Positions 54,022-62,484 of a DNA stretch of 64,000 nucleotides are shown piece by piece. The position numbers were made by a program, and so were the translations under genes. The DNA comes from Tolumonas sp008015085. GTDB taxonomy: Bacteria > Pseudomonadota > Gammaproteobacteria > Enterobacterales > Aeromonadaceae. The DNA lies in assembly GCA_029265125.1 (NCBI GenBank), contig JAJUJX010000002.1, positions 310,001 through 374,000 on the forward strand. The letters are read 5' to 3'. The notes beneath the pieces were generated by a model. It was not told the DNA's origin, searched no databases, and saw nothing but the letters and a program-made list of their open reading frames with translations. Each line of letters starts with the position of its first letter. Within the stretch, counting starts at the first letter, position 1.

Positions 54022-55127
54022 TATGCGGTCTCCTGCGTGCGGGATAATTTCAGATAAAGCGATTCCAGTTTCGGCTTGAACATATGCTCAAGTGCACCAG
54101 AGAACAAAATCACCAGCCCTTGCAACACAACTACGATGTTGCGATCCACACCATATTCAAAGCTCAGTTCGGCTCCGCCCTGATACAGGAAACCGAACAA
54201 TAAACTCGCCAGAATGACGCCAACCGGATGATTGCGCCCCATCAAGGCCACAGCAATACCGGTAAAGCCAAATCCTTCCACATAGTTCAGCTTGATCTGA
54301 TGGAGTTCACCCTGAACGACATTCAGTGCAAAAAAGCCAGCCAGCATACCGGATATCACCATCGCCATGATGGTAACTTTGGAATAAGAAATTCCGGCGT
54401 AACCCGCCGCATGAGCGTTTGCCCCAACCGAACGAACCTGGTATCCCCAGCGGGTATACCACAGGAATCCCCATACAAATACCGCACACAGCAGCGCCCA
54501 TAACAAACTAATATTGACTGGGCTTTCCGGCATATCAATGCCCAGGCCCGCCAGCATTGAATGCAGTTTAGGCAACCAGCTGGCTTCAGCAAATACCGCA
54601 CTCTCCGGGGCCATCGTGCTAGCAGGTTTAAGCACATCTACCAGTAAGTAGGCCATCAATGAGGAAGCGATAAAATTGAACATAATAGTTGTGATAACGA
54701 TATGACTACCACGTTTAGCCTGTAGATAAGCTGGAATGAATGCCCATGCTGCACCAAAGAGACCACCCGCCAATATCGCTAATGGTATTAAGAGATAAAG
54801 AGGCAATGTATCTCCCAGTAAAAGGCAGACTAAACCAACACCCAGCCCCCCGACATAAGCCTGCCCTTCTCCACCGATATTAAACAGCCCGGCATGATAA
54901 GCGACGGCAACAGCTAACCCAGTAAAGATAAAGCCGGTCGCATAATAGAGAGTAAAACCAATGCCCTCTGCATAGCCAAAGGCGCCTTCCCACATGATTT
55001 TTACTGCATCCAACGGATTAATATCGATATACGCAAACAGTAATGCGGAAACGGCAAATGCCATTATCAGATTAACCAGCGGAATTAACCCGACGTTGAC
55101 CCAAAGCGGGATCCTTTGCTGACTCAT
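54021..55127 (-). CDS. Nucleoside ABC importer permease subunit 1
   Basis: A 368-residue permease with about ten transmembrane segments, the NupP/YufP-type partner of the preceding subunit. Landmarks are FNIGGEGQAYVGGLG, AKRGSHIVITTIMFNFIA and GYQVRSVGANAHAAGYAGI. It overlaps the ATPase gene stop by 4 bp (ATGA) and the next permease by 1 bp. Confidence 0.9.
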   Translation of the reverse strand: MSQQRIPLWVNVGLIPLVNLIMAFAVSALLFAYIDINPLDAVKIMWEGAFGYAEGIGFTLYYATGFIFTGLAVAVAYHAGLFNIGGEGQAYVGGLGVGLVCLLLGDTLPLYLLIPLAILAGGLFGAAWAFIPAYLQAKRGSHIVITTIMFNFIASSLMAYLLVDVLKPASTMAPESAVFAEASWLPKLHSMLAGLGIDMPESPVNISLLWALLCAVFVWGFLWYTRWGYQVRSVGANAHAAGYAGISYSKVTIMAMVISGMLAGFFALNVVQGELHQIKLNYVEGFGFTGIAVALMGRNHPVGVILASLLFGFLYQGGAELSFEYGVDRNIVVVLQGLVILFSGALEHMFKPKLESLYLKLSRTQETA

Positions 55128-56686
55128 TGATGATCCCCTTGTTTTACCTGTAAATGTTCCGGAACGATGTTCGCCATCATCAGGCCCAATGTTTTTTCAT
55201 CCGCTTGTGCAGCTGAAATTTCGCCCACCACTTGTCCGTCAAACATCACAAGAATGCGATCAGAAAGCGATAAAATCTCATCCAATTCTACAGAAACCAG
55301 CAATACCGCTTTTCCGGCATCACGCATGGCTACAATTTGTTTATGGATGAACTCAATGGCACCAATGTCGACCCCTCGGGTTGGTTGCCCGATCAGCAGT
55401 ACATCCGGATTTTTTTCTACTTCACGGGCAATAACTAATTTCTGCTGATTTCCGCCTGAAAAATTAGCGGTTTTGAGTTGCGGATTGGCCGGACGAACAT
55501 CCCATTTGTCCATTTTTTCCTGACAATCCTGCAGAATGGCTTTCTTATCCTGCAGCAATCCCCGGTTATACATAGGATGATTGTGATAACCAAGAACAAA
55601 TGCATCCTGTGCAGAGAACTTATTGATCAGTCCCATTTTGTGGCGATCTTCCGGCACATGTCCCATGCCATACTCACGCATCATTGCCGCATCAACGGGC
55701 GAATCTGCGCTGACCTGATGTTCCGCAACAGTGAATGAACCGGAAGCAGGCTTAATGATCCCACTCAGCAACTCCAGTAATTCGGATTGGCCATTACCGG
55801 ATACACCAGCGATACCAACAACCTCACCGGCTCGAACACTGAAAGAGACCGACTTCACACGTTCAACACCGCTGCCATCGACATACCGCAGTTTATCGAC
55901 GTTTAACAGAATATTGCCGGCCTTTGATTCCTGCTTGTCAATTTTGAGGCGAACTTTGCGGCCCACCATCAACTCAGCAAGATCCTCTCGTGATGTGTTG
56001 GCTGTCGTAACATGAGCAACCATTTCCCCCCGGCGCATGACTGATACGTTATCGGTAATTGCCATGATCTCGCGGAGCTTGTGGGTGATCAAAATAACAG
56101 TGGTACCTTGTTCTTTCAGTTTGGCAAGAATAGCAAACAGATGCTCTGCTTCTTGTGGTGTCAGCACACCGGTAGGCTCATCAAGGATCAGGATTTCTGC
56201 ACCACGATACAACGCTTTTAAGATCTCAACCCGCTGTTGCAAACCGACAGGTAAATCTTCAATACGGGTATCTAACGGTACTTCCAGCCCGTATTGCTCG
56301 GCTAACTCTTTGAGTTTTTTTCTGGCAGCAGAAAGACTCGGAGCTAATGTCCAGCCTTGTTCCACACCCAGGATAATGTTCTCTAATACTGTGAATGTAT
56401 TCACCAGCATGAAGTGTTGATGAACCATGCCGATACCGGCGGCAATCGCATCCTGCGATCCCCCAGGCTTATAAGGAGCTCCTTTGACTTTCATCTCACC
56501 GTTATCAGCGTGATAAAAACCATAAATGATGCTCATTAATGTCGATTTCCCTGCACCGTTTTCCCCAACGATGCCATGGATCGAGCCTTTACGAACCTGC
56601 AGGTTGATATGCTTATTGGCATGAACTTCACCAAAGCGCTTATCAATACCCTGCAGTTCTAACGCATATGAATCTAATTGCGCCAC
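55124..56686 (-). CDS. Nucleoside ABC importer ATP-binding subunit (duplicated ABC domains)
   Basis: About 520 residues with two ABC domains. The first has an intact Walker A (GENGAGKST), signature-like LPVGLQQRVEIL and Walker B ILILDEPTG. The second has the degenerate P-loop GVSGNGQS, signature FSGGNQQKLVIA and LLIGQPTRGVD; these changes are usual in the NupO/RbsA-type family. A GTG at 56686 (VAQLDSYALELQGI) was chosen as start; a longer in-frame TTG at 56734 lies inside the upstream hairpin and is unlikely. Overlaps the first permease by 4 bp. Confidence 0.9.
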   Translation of the reverse strand: MAQLDSYALELQGIDKRFGEVHANKHINLQVRKGSIHGIVGENGAGKSTLMSIIYGFYHADNGEMKVKGAPYKPGGSQDAIAAGIGMVHQHFMLVNTFTVLENIILGVEQGWTLAPSLSAARKKLKELAEQYGLEVPLDTRIEDLPVGLQQRVEILKALYRGAEILILDEPTGVLTPQEAEHLFAILAKLKEQGTTVILITHKLREIMAITDNVSVMRRGEMVAHVTTANTSREDLAELMVGRKVRLKIDKQESKAGNILLNVDKLRYVDGSGVERVKSVSFSVRAGEVVGIAGVSGNGQSELLELLSGIIKPASGSFTVAEHQVSADSPVDAAMMREYGMGHVPEDRHKMGLINKFSAQDAFVLGYHNHPMYNRGLLQDKKAILQDCQEKMDKWDVRPANPQLKTANFSGGNQQKLVIAREVEKNPDVLLIGQPTRGVDIGAIEFIHKQIVAMRDAGKAVLLVSVELDEILSLSDRILVMFDGQVVGEISAAQADEKTLGLMMANIVPEHLQVKQGDHQ

Positions 56687-56721
56687 AGTATAATTCTCAG
56701 GACACGGGTTAATAAATATAA

Positions 56722-56748
56722 GAAACCGGCTCAAAGGGAGCCGGTTTC
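56722..56748 (-). terminator. Leaky terminator-like hairpin between binding-protein gene and ATPase
   Basis: GAAACCGGCTC and GAGCCGGTTTC form an 11-bp stem with a 5-nt loop; the minus-strand tail is TTATATTTATT. Such hairpins after a binding-protein gene commonly let it be expressed above the rest of its ABC operon. Confidence 0.8.
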
Positions 56749-56768
56749 AATGAAACTACAGATCAATA

Positions 56769-57770
56769 TTAGTATTTGCAGGTATTATCAGCCATGTAAT
56801 CATGGATTTTGATTTTACCGGCAACGATATCTTTCTTAATTTCGTCCATTTTGGCTTTCATTTCAGGGGTAATCAACTTGGCATTATTTTCATCCTGAGC
56901 CCAGTCTACGCCGTTTTCAGCTAAACCTAATGACTTCACACCACCTTTCCATTTGCCCTGCGCAGCTTCATCCCAGCTTTGGAATGACGCCAGACCCACA
57001 CTCTTCACCATTGAGGTTAGCATAGTACCGGGATGCAAATGATTCTGGTTAGCATCAACACCGATCGCCAGCTTACCAGCGTCTTTTGCTGCCTGATATA
57101 CACCTAAACCTGTACCACCCGCTGCAGCATAAACAACGTCTGCGCCTTTGGAGAATTGCGTCTTGGCCAGTTCAGCTCCTTTGGCTGGGTCAGAGAAAGC
57201 AGCTGGAGTAGAACCGGTCATATTCTGGAATACTTCAGCTTTAGGGTTCACATATTTTGCCCCCTGCTCATAGCCGCATTCAAACTTACGAATCAGCGGG
57301 ATATCCATGCCACCGACAAAGCCGACTTTGCCAGTCTTTGATGCCTGAGCAGCCAGAGCACCAACCAGGAACGAACCTTCATGTTCCTTAAACACCACAG
57401 ACTGAACGTTTGGTTTATCAACGACAGAGTCAATGATGGTGAATTTAATATCCGGGAACTCAGTGGCTACTTTTTCAACAGAAGATGAGAAGTTGAAACC
57501 TACAGCTACAATCGGGCTAAAACCACGGCTGGCCAGACGACGTAAACCCTGTTCACGCTGTGCTTCATTCTGTGGCTCAAATTCTTTTACTGTGATGTTT
57601 TTTTCTTTTTTATACGCTTCCACACCACCGCGGAAAACGGCTTCATTGAATGACTTGTCAAATTTGCCCGCTGTATCATAAATAACAGCAGGTTCTGCAG
57701 ATTTAGCTTGAGCGCTTAATGCAGTCAGAGTAAACGTAGCTACTGCTGCCATTTTCAGAATGTTATTCAT
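56769..57770 (-). CDS. BMP-family (PnrA-like) nucleoside-binding protein
   Basis: A 333-residue periplasmic binding protein. The signal peptide (MAAVATFTLTALSAQA) probably ends before KSAEP; there is no lipobox cysteine, unlike many BMP proteins, which fits a Gram-negative soluble form. AVIYDTAGKFDKSFNEAVF, VGGMDIPLIRKFECGYEQG and AIGVDANQNHLHPG are BMP/PnrA landmarks; the family binds purine nucleosides. The start at 57770 has GGAAGGA upstream. First gene of the importer operon, followed by a hairpin that likely boosts its relative yield. Confidence 0.92.
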   Translation of the reverse strand: MNNILKMAAVATFTLTALSAQAKSAEPAVIYDTAGKFDKSFNEAVFRGGVEAYKKEKNITVKEFEPQNEAQREQGLRRLASRGFSPIVAVGFNFSSSVEKVATEFPDIKFTIIDSVVDKPNVQSVVFKEHEGSFLVGALAAQASKTGKVGFVGGMDIPLIRKFECGYEQGAKYVNPKAEVFQNMTGSTPAAFSDPAKGAELAKTQFSKGADVVYAAAGGTGLGVYQAAKDAGKLAIGVDANQNHLHPGTMLTSMVKSVGLASFQSWDEAAQGKWKGGVKSLGLAENGVDWAQDENNAKLITPEMKAKMDEIKKDIVAGKIKIHDYMADNTCKY

Positions 57771-57971
57771 CTTCTTATCCTTCCAAGGGTAATCTGGCCT
57801 GAGCCCGAATAAGGGCACAATATATAAGTCTATGAAGTGCTGAGTTTTGGTCAAGTTTTTTACCAGAAAACTTATGTATCCAGCGCTTTATTGTAAAAAA
57901 ATGAGCGGCTACAAAGTTAACTGCTATACGTCATCCCCATAATGGGGCACAACAATGGATTCAATAGCATC

Positions 57972-59681
57972 ATGAGTCTTCAGCAAATCACCCTGATAGT
58001 GTCACTGCTTCAGCAAATGTGTGTATATGTCGTCATTGTTTATCTGCTCAGTAAAACACCTCTTTTCCAACCACTTACGCAAGTCACGATCAGAGTACCG
58101 AATAAAATCCTCTGCTATCTGATCTTTTCTGCCTTTTGCATTATGGGTACTTATTTCGGACTCCGGATTGATAACTCGATCGCAAATACCCGCGCCACCG
58201 GGGCCGTCCTTGGAGGCATTGTTGGCGGACCTCTCGTTGGTTTTCTAGTTGGCCTAACGGGTGGTATTCATCGTTACAGCCTAGGTGGCTTCACCTCCTT
58301 TGCTTGTATGGTATCAACCGTAGCAGAAGGTGTATTGGGTGGACTTGTTCACCGTTATTACTTGAAACAGAGGCAAACAGAACGGCTGTTTAACCCCTGG
58401 ATTGTGTTCACTGTGGCCCTCGCAGCAGAATTTTTGCAGATGGGTATTATTCTTCTGCTGGCTCGTCCTTTTGATCAGGCCTGGCATCTGGTGCAGAACA
58501 TTGCTCTGCCTATGATGCTGGCAAACAGCTTCGGAGCCGCTATTTTGATGCAGATGCTGCTTGATCGTCGGGCTATGTACGAAAAATACTCCGTTGCTTT
58601 CTCAGCCAGGGCGCTCAAAATTGCTGAGCGTTCGATGGGCATTCTTAATAAAGGCTTTAATCAGGAAAACTGCACACAGCTAGCTCGAATCCTTCTGGAA
58701 GAAACCAATGTAGGTGCCGTGGCGCTGACTGACCGGGAAAAACTGCTGGCATTTATCGGTATCGGTGAGGACCATCATCTGCCAGGTTCACCGATTACCT
58801 CTTCGCATACATTACGAGCCATCGCTAATAATGAGGTCGTGTATGCCGATGGCAACCTGATCCGTTATCACTGTACGCTTGATCCTCGTTGCAAGCTCGG
58901 TTCTACACTGGTGATCCCCCTGCGGGGTGAAAATGATCAGGTCATAGGCACCATTAAATTGTATGAGCCTAAGCGCAAACTTTTTTCCTCCCTGAACCGA
59001 ACACTGGGGGAAGGCATGGCTCGTCTACTCTCAACTCAGATCCTGGCCGGAAAATATTCAGCTCAGAGCGAACTCTTATCGCAATCAGAAATAAAGCTGC
59101 TCCATGCACAGGTTAATCCGCACTTTTTATTTAATGCACTCAATACTCTTGCATCTGTTATTCGCACTAACCCTGAACATGCCCGCCAGCTAGTTCAGCA
59201 TCTATCGCTCTTTTTCAGGAAAAATCTACGCCGCGGAGCCGAAGAAGTAACGCTGAAAGAGGAACTTGAGCACGTAAATAGTTATTTACAAATTGAGTTG
59301 GCCCGCTTTCCTGACCGGTTAAAAGTAGCATTCAACATCGATGACCTGTTACTAAACCAGAAATTGCCAGCTTTCTCACTGCAGCCTCTTGTGGAAAATG
59401 CGATAAAGCATGGCATATCCCATTCGATGAATGGCGGTACAGTGACGATTTCCGGCCAACAGGAGCATGGTCATTGGTTGTTGTCCGTCGTGGATGACGC
59501 AGGTTTATTTAATATGCCTGCGTTACCAGATAAAAATGAGAATTGTAATGGTCTGGGGATGAATCTGGTTGATCGCCGGATAAAAGCACATTACGGCGAA
59601 CGGTTTGGCATTCAGGTTCACTGTATACCGGATGTTATCACCCGCATCAGTATTAATCTGCCCTTTGCTAAGGTCGAATGA
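57972..59681 (+). CDS. btsS: BtsS-type (LytS family) sensor histidine kinase
   Basis: A 569-residue sensor kinase aligned with E. coli BtsS (YehU, 561 aa), a high-affinity pyruvate sensor. The 5TM-LytS membrane domain covers about residues 1-200 (MSKTPLF-like segment YLLSKTPLFQPL, GGPLVGFLVGLTGGIHRYS), followed by a GAF domain (VGAVALTDREKLLAFIGIG, REN-type STLVIPLRGEN) and a His_kinase domain with His384 in AQVNPHFLFNALN and GLGMNLVDRR. The ATG at 57972 fits the E. coli start; an ATG at 57942 would add ten residues. Its response regulator follows after 3 bp. Confidence 0.92.
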   Translation: MSLQQITLIVSLLQQMCVYVVIVYLLSKTPLFQPLTQVTIRVPNKILCYLIFSAFCIMGTYFGLRIDNSIANTRATGAVLGGIVGGPLVGFLVGLTGGIHRYSLGGFTSFACMVSTVAEGVLGGLVHRYYLKQRQTERLFNPWIVFTVALAAEFLQMGIILLLARPFDQAWHLVQNIALPMMLANSFGAAILMQMLLDRRAMYEKYSVAFSARALKIAERSMGILNKGFNQENCTQLARILLEETNVGAVALTDREKLLAFIGIGEDHHLPGSPITSSHTLRAIANNEVVYADGNLIRYHCTLDPRCKLGSTLVIPLRGENDQVIGTIKLYEPKRKLFSSLNRTLGEGMARLLSTQILAGKYSAQSELLSQSEIKLLHAQVNPHFLFNALNTLASVIRTNPEHARQLVQHLSLFFRKNLRRGAEEVTLKEELEHVNSYLQIELARFPDRLKVAFNIDDLLLNQKLPAFSLQPLVENAIKHGISHSMNGGTVTISGQQEHGHWLLSVVDDAGLFNMPALPDKNENCNGLGMNLVDRRIKAHYGERFGIQVHCIPDVITRISINLPFAKVE

Positions 59682-59684
59682 ATA

Positions 59685-60401
59685 ATGTTACGCGTTATAA
59701 TTGTTGATGATGAATTGCCCGCCAGAGAAGAGTTACGCAGCCTTCTCGAAGGCTATGATGATCTGGAAATCATTGGTGAATGCAGCAATGCGCTGGAAGC
59801 CATTCCGTCTATCCACAAACAGAAACCAGATGTTGTCTTTCTGGATATTCAGATGCCCCGGATTAGCGGTCTTGAAATGGTAAGTATGCTTGATCCTGAC
59901 CAGATGCCCGCAATTGTTTTTCTCACCGCTTATGATGAATTTGCGCTCAAAGCCTTTGAGGAAAACGCCTTCGATTATCTGCTAAAACCCATCGAGATTG
60001 CACGACTGGAAAAAACGCTTAATCGGCTGCGGAAAGAGCTTACTCCGCAATCTTATCAACCGTTAGCTGACCTGGCACCGATTCGATCGATCCCCTGTTG
60101 TGGTCATAACCGGATATTTTTAGTGCCATTATCCGATGTCGAATATATCCATAGTGATCTGGCTGGCATCCATGTCTGCAGTGCTAAACAATCTGGAATC
60201 ACACAATTAACGATGCGGACATTGGAGGAAAAGACACCGTTCCTGCGTTGTCACCGCCAATACATGATTAACCCTGACCAGGTAGCTGAAATACAGTTGC
60301 TGGAAAATGGCGGCGCGGAAGTGATAACCCGTGCACAGCAACGTATTCCTGTCAGCCGCCGTTATCTGAAACCACTCAAACAGAGTCTGAACATTCCTTA
60401 A
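59685..60401 (+). CDS. btsR: BtsR-type LytTR response regulator
   Basis: A 238-residue response regulator aligned with E. coli BtsR (YehT). The receiver domain has Asp54 in VFLDIQMPRISGLEM and Lys102 in LLKPI; the C-terminal LytTR DNA-binding domain ends RRYLKPLKQ. In E. coli BtsSR activates the pyruvate symporter gene btsT; here a CstA-family transporter gene follows, with LytTR-like direct repeats in its promoter region. Confidence 0.93.
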   Translation: MLRVIIVDDELPAREELRSLLEGYDDLEIIGECSNALEAIPSIHKQKPDVVFLDIQMPRISGLEMVSMLDPDQMPAIVFLTAYDEFALKAFEENAFDYLLKPIEIARLEKTLNRLRKELTPQSYQPLADLAPIRSIPCCGHNRIFLVPLSDVEYIHSDLAGIHVCSAKQSGITQLTMRTLEEKTPFLRCHRQYMINPDQVAEIQLLENGGAEVITRAQQRIPVSRRYLKPLKQSLNIP

Positions 60402-60410
60402 AATAAATAT

Positions 60411-60432
60411 CCCCCGGCAAAGCCGGGAGGGT
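60411..60432 (+). terminator. Hairpin after btsR
   Basis: CCCGGC-AAA-GCCGGG with partial outer pairing, 10 bp after the btsR stop and followed by GTTTAT. It separates btsSR from the transporter gene. Confidence 0.7.
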
Positions 60433-60440
60433 TTATAAAA

Positions 60441-60491
60441 ACCACTTCCCTTCGAATTATTACCGCTTAATTTGCCATACAGCCACTTACC
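60441..60491 (+). promoter_or_regulatory. Three direct repeats, candidate BtsR (LytTR) binding sites
   Basis: ACCACTTCCC (60441), ACCGCTTAAT (60462) and GCCACTTACC (60482) recur at 21- and 20-bp steps, about 100-150 bp before the transporter start. LytTR regulators bind pairs of ~9-bp direct repeats about two helical turns apart, and the E. coli BtsR site also begins ACC. A further ACCACTCCT at 60517 is off this spacing. Confidence 0.6.
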
Positions 60492-60589
60492 TTTTTTGAA
60501 GTGTTATTCCTGAAACACCACTCCTAAAGTAAATCTGTACCGCCGGATTTTTCTGGCGTCAGAAATAACATTACTCAGGAGTAACACCT

Positions 60590-62419
60590 ATGACGCATGC
60601 AATTACATTTGTCATCAGTGCACTGTGTATCCTTGCCATCTGCTACCGTCTTTACGGGGTTTTCTTTGTCCGGAAAGTACTGAATGCGGATGATAGTCAG
60701 GTAACACCCTCTCATGCACTGTCAGATGGTAAAAACTATGTTCCCACCAATCGTTGGGTAAACTTCGGCCAGCACTTCGCGGCAATCGCGGCAGCTGGTC
60801 CGTTAGTTGGTCCGGTACTGGCGGCACAATTCGGTTATCTGCCTAGTTTTCTTTGGTTATTGATAGGCTGTGTGATTGGCGGCGCGGTTCATGACACCGT
60901 TGTATTGTTTGCGTCCATGAAGTATCAAGGTAAGTCATTATCTGAAGTAGCTAAAGCCGAACTGGGCCCGGTTGCTGGCTGGTGTACCGGTCTGGCAATG
61001 CTGTTTATCATCACGATCACGATGGCCGGGTTGTCGATGGTTGTTGTGCATGCGCTGGAACGTAACCCTTGGGGCACCTTTGCGGTCTTCATGACTATTC
61101 CGATCTCCATGCTGGTGGGTTTATATCATCGCGCAACCGGCGATCTGAAAAATGCCTCTATCGTTGGCTTTATCGCGGTGCTGGCTTGCGTCTTCTTTGG
61201 TCCTTATATCCAGGGAACACTGGTTGGTGATTGGCTAACTCTGCATGCAGATGCCATCAGTCTGGCATTGCCTATCTACGCCTTCTTTGCGACTGCATTA
61301 CCAGTATGGTTGTTGCTGACCCCTCGAGGCTATATCTCTTCTTTCATGAAAATTGGCGTATTCGGTGCGTTGATAGTTGGTGTGGTATTCATCAACCCTG
61401 AAATTCAATTCCCTGCACTGACCCAGTTCATTCATGGTGGTGGCCCGGTTCTGGGTGGCCCTGTATGGCCATTTATCTCTATCACTATCGCGTGTGGCGC
61501 TATCTCCGGTTTCCATGCGTTCATTGGTTCCGGCACAACACCTAAACTGGTTGATAAATGGAGCGATATTTTACCTGTTGCGTTTGGTGCGATGCTGGCG
61601 GAATGTGTGGTCGGTGTCATGGCGCTGATCGCGGCAACCGCGTTACATCCTGCTGATTATTTTGCTATCAACTCCGCACCTGCTGCGTTTGCCAAACTCG
61701 GTATGAATGTGGTGGACCTGCCTTATCTTTCCAAGGAAATCGGTCTGGATCTGTATGGCCGTACAGGCGGCGCAGTCACACTGGCTGTAGGCATGTCATA
61801 TATCTTTACTAAAGTCAGCTGGTTCAGCAGCCTAGCGTCCTATTTCTTCCAGTTCGTCGTCATGTTTGAAGCCGTATTTATTCTGACTGCGGTTGATTCC
61901 GGCACCCGTGTATCCCGTTATTTAATTCAAGATTTCTTCGGTGAATTTTACTCACCACTGAAACGTCTGGACTGGTTGCCAGGTGCAATCGGTGCAAGCG
62001 TCGTAGCCTGTGTCATGTGGGGGTATCTGCTGATGTCCGGTGATATCGGTTCAGTCTGGGCGCTGTTCGGGGTATCTAACCAGTTGATGGCATCTGTTGG
62101 CCTGATTATCGGAACAACCATTATCCTGCGTTTATCTCAGAAACGCCGTTATGCACTGACTTGTTTGATCCCATTAGCTTACCTGTTTGTGACCGTGCAA
62201 TATGCAGGTTACTGGATGATTTCTAACGTCTATTTCAACCCAGCAGCAAAAGGTTACAATATTTTTAACGGCTGTATCTCTATCGTCATGCTGGCTTTGG
62301 GTGTCATCATCCTGATTTCAGCACTGCGTAAATGGAAAGAATTGCTGGTTAAAACCCCGGCACAGCGTCGTCAGGCTGCGTTGGAATCCTCTACTGTTCC
62401 TCAGGAACAAGCAGGTTAG
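60590..62419 (+). CDS. cstA: CstA-family transporter (probable pyruvate uptake)
   Basis: A 609-residue inner-membrane protein with about sixteen transmembrane segments. GKNYVPTNRWVNFGQHFAAIAAAGPLVGPVLA (landmark positions 48-79), GSGTTPKLVDK and TAVDSGTRVSRYL are CstA-family signatures. It is about 90-100 residues shorter than E. coli CstA (701) and BtsT (716), lacking the extra helices and extended loops of those, and closer in length to the short CstA proteins. Family members import pyruvate and possibly peptides. Position behind btsSR argues for pyruvate and BtsR control. An AGGAGT ribosome-binding site lies 8 bp upstream. Confidence 0.9.
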   Translation: MTHAITFVISALCILAICYRLYGVFFVRKVLNADDSQVTPSHALSDGKNYVPTNRWVNFGQHFAAIAAAGPLVGPVLAAQFGYLPSFLWLLIGCVIGGAVHDTVVLFASMKYQGKSLSEVAKAELGPVAGWCTGLAMLFIITITMAGLSMVVVHALERNPWGTFAVFMTIPISMLVGLYHRATGDLKNASIVGFIAVLACVFFGPYIQGTLVGDWLTLHADAISLALPIYAFFATALPVWLLLTPRGYISSFMKIGVFGALIVGVVFINPEIQFPALTQFIHGGGPVLGGPVWPFISITIACGAISGFHAFIGSGTTPKLVDKWSDILPVAFGAMLAECVVGVMALIAATALHPADYFAINSAPAAFAKLGMNVVDLPYLSKEIGLDLYGRTGGAVTLAVGMSYIFTKVSWFSSLASYFFQFVVMFEAVFILTAVDSGTRVSRYLIQDFFGEFYSPLKRLDWLPGAIGASVVACVMWGYLLMSGDIGSVWALFGVSNQLMASVGLIIGTTIILRLSQKRRYALTCLIPLAYLFVTVQYAGYWMISNVYFNPAAKGYNIFNGCISIVMLALGVIILISALRKWKELLVKTPAQRRQAALESSTVPQEQAG

Positions 62420-62436
62420 AAAATCTGCAGATAACA

Positions 62437-62459
62437 AAACGGCCCATCATGGGCCGTTT
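62437..62459. terminator. Bidirectional terminator between cstA and ackA
   Basis: AAACGGCCCA and TGGGCCGTTT form a 10-bp stem with a 3-nt loop between the two convergent genes, with A/T runs on both sides. Confidence 0.9.
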
Positions 62460-62484
62460 CCTATTTATATAAATAATCCGTAAA

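Noticed and set aside
55124..56686. Degenerate second P-loop and Walker B in the ABC ATPase as evidence of inactivation
   Set aside because: GVSGNGQS and LLIGQPTRG-type motifs are normal for this family of duplicated-domain ATPases.
56687..56734. TTG start extending the ABC ATPase
   Set aside because: It lies within the terminator-like hairpin and has no ribosome-binding site; the added residues are not family-like.
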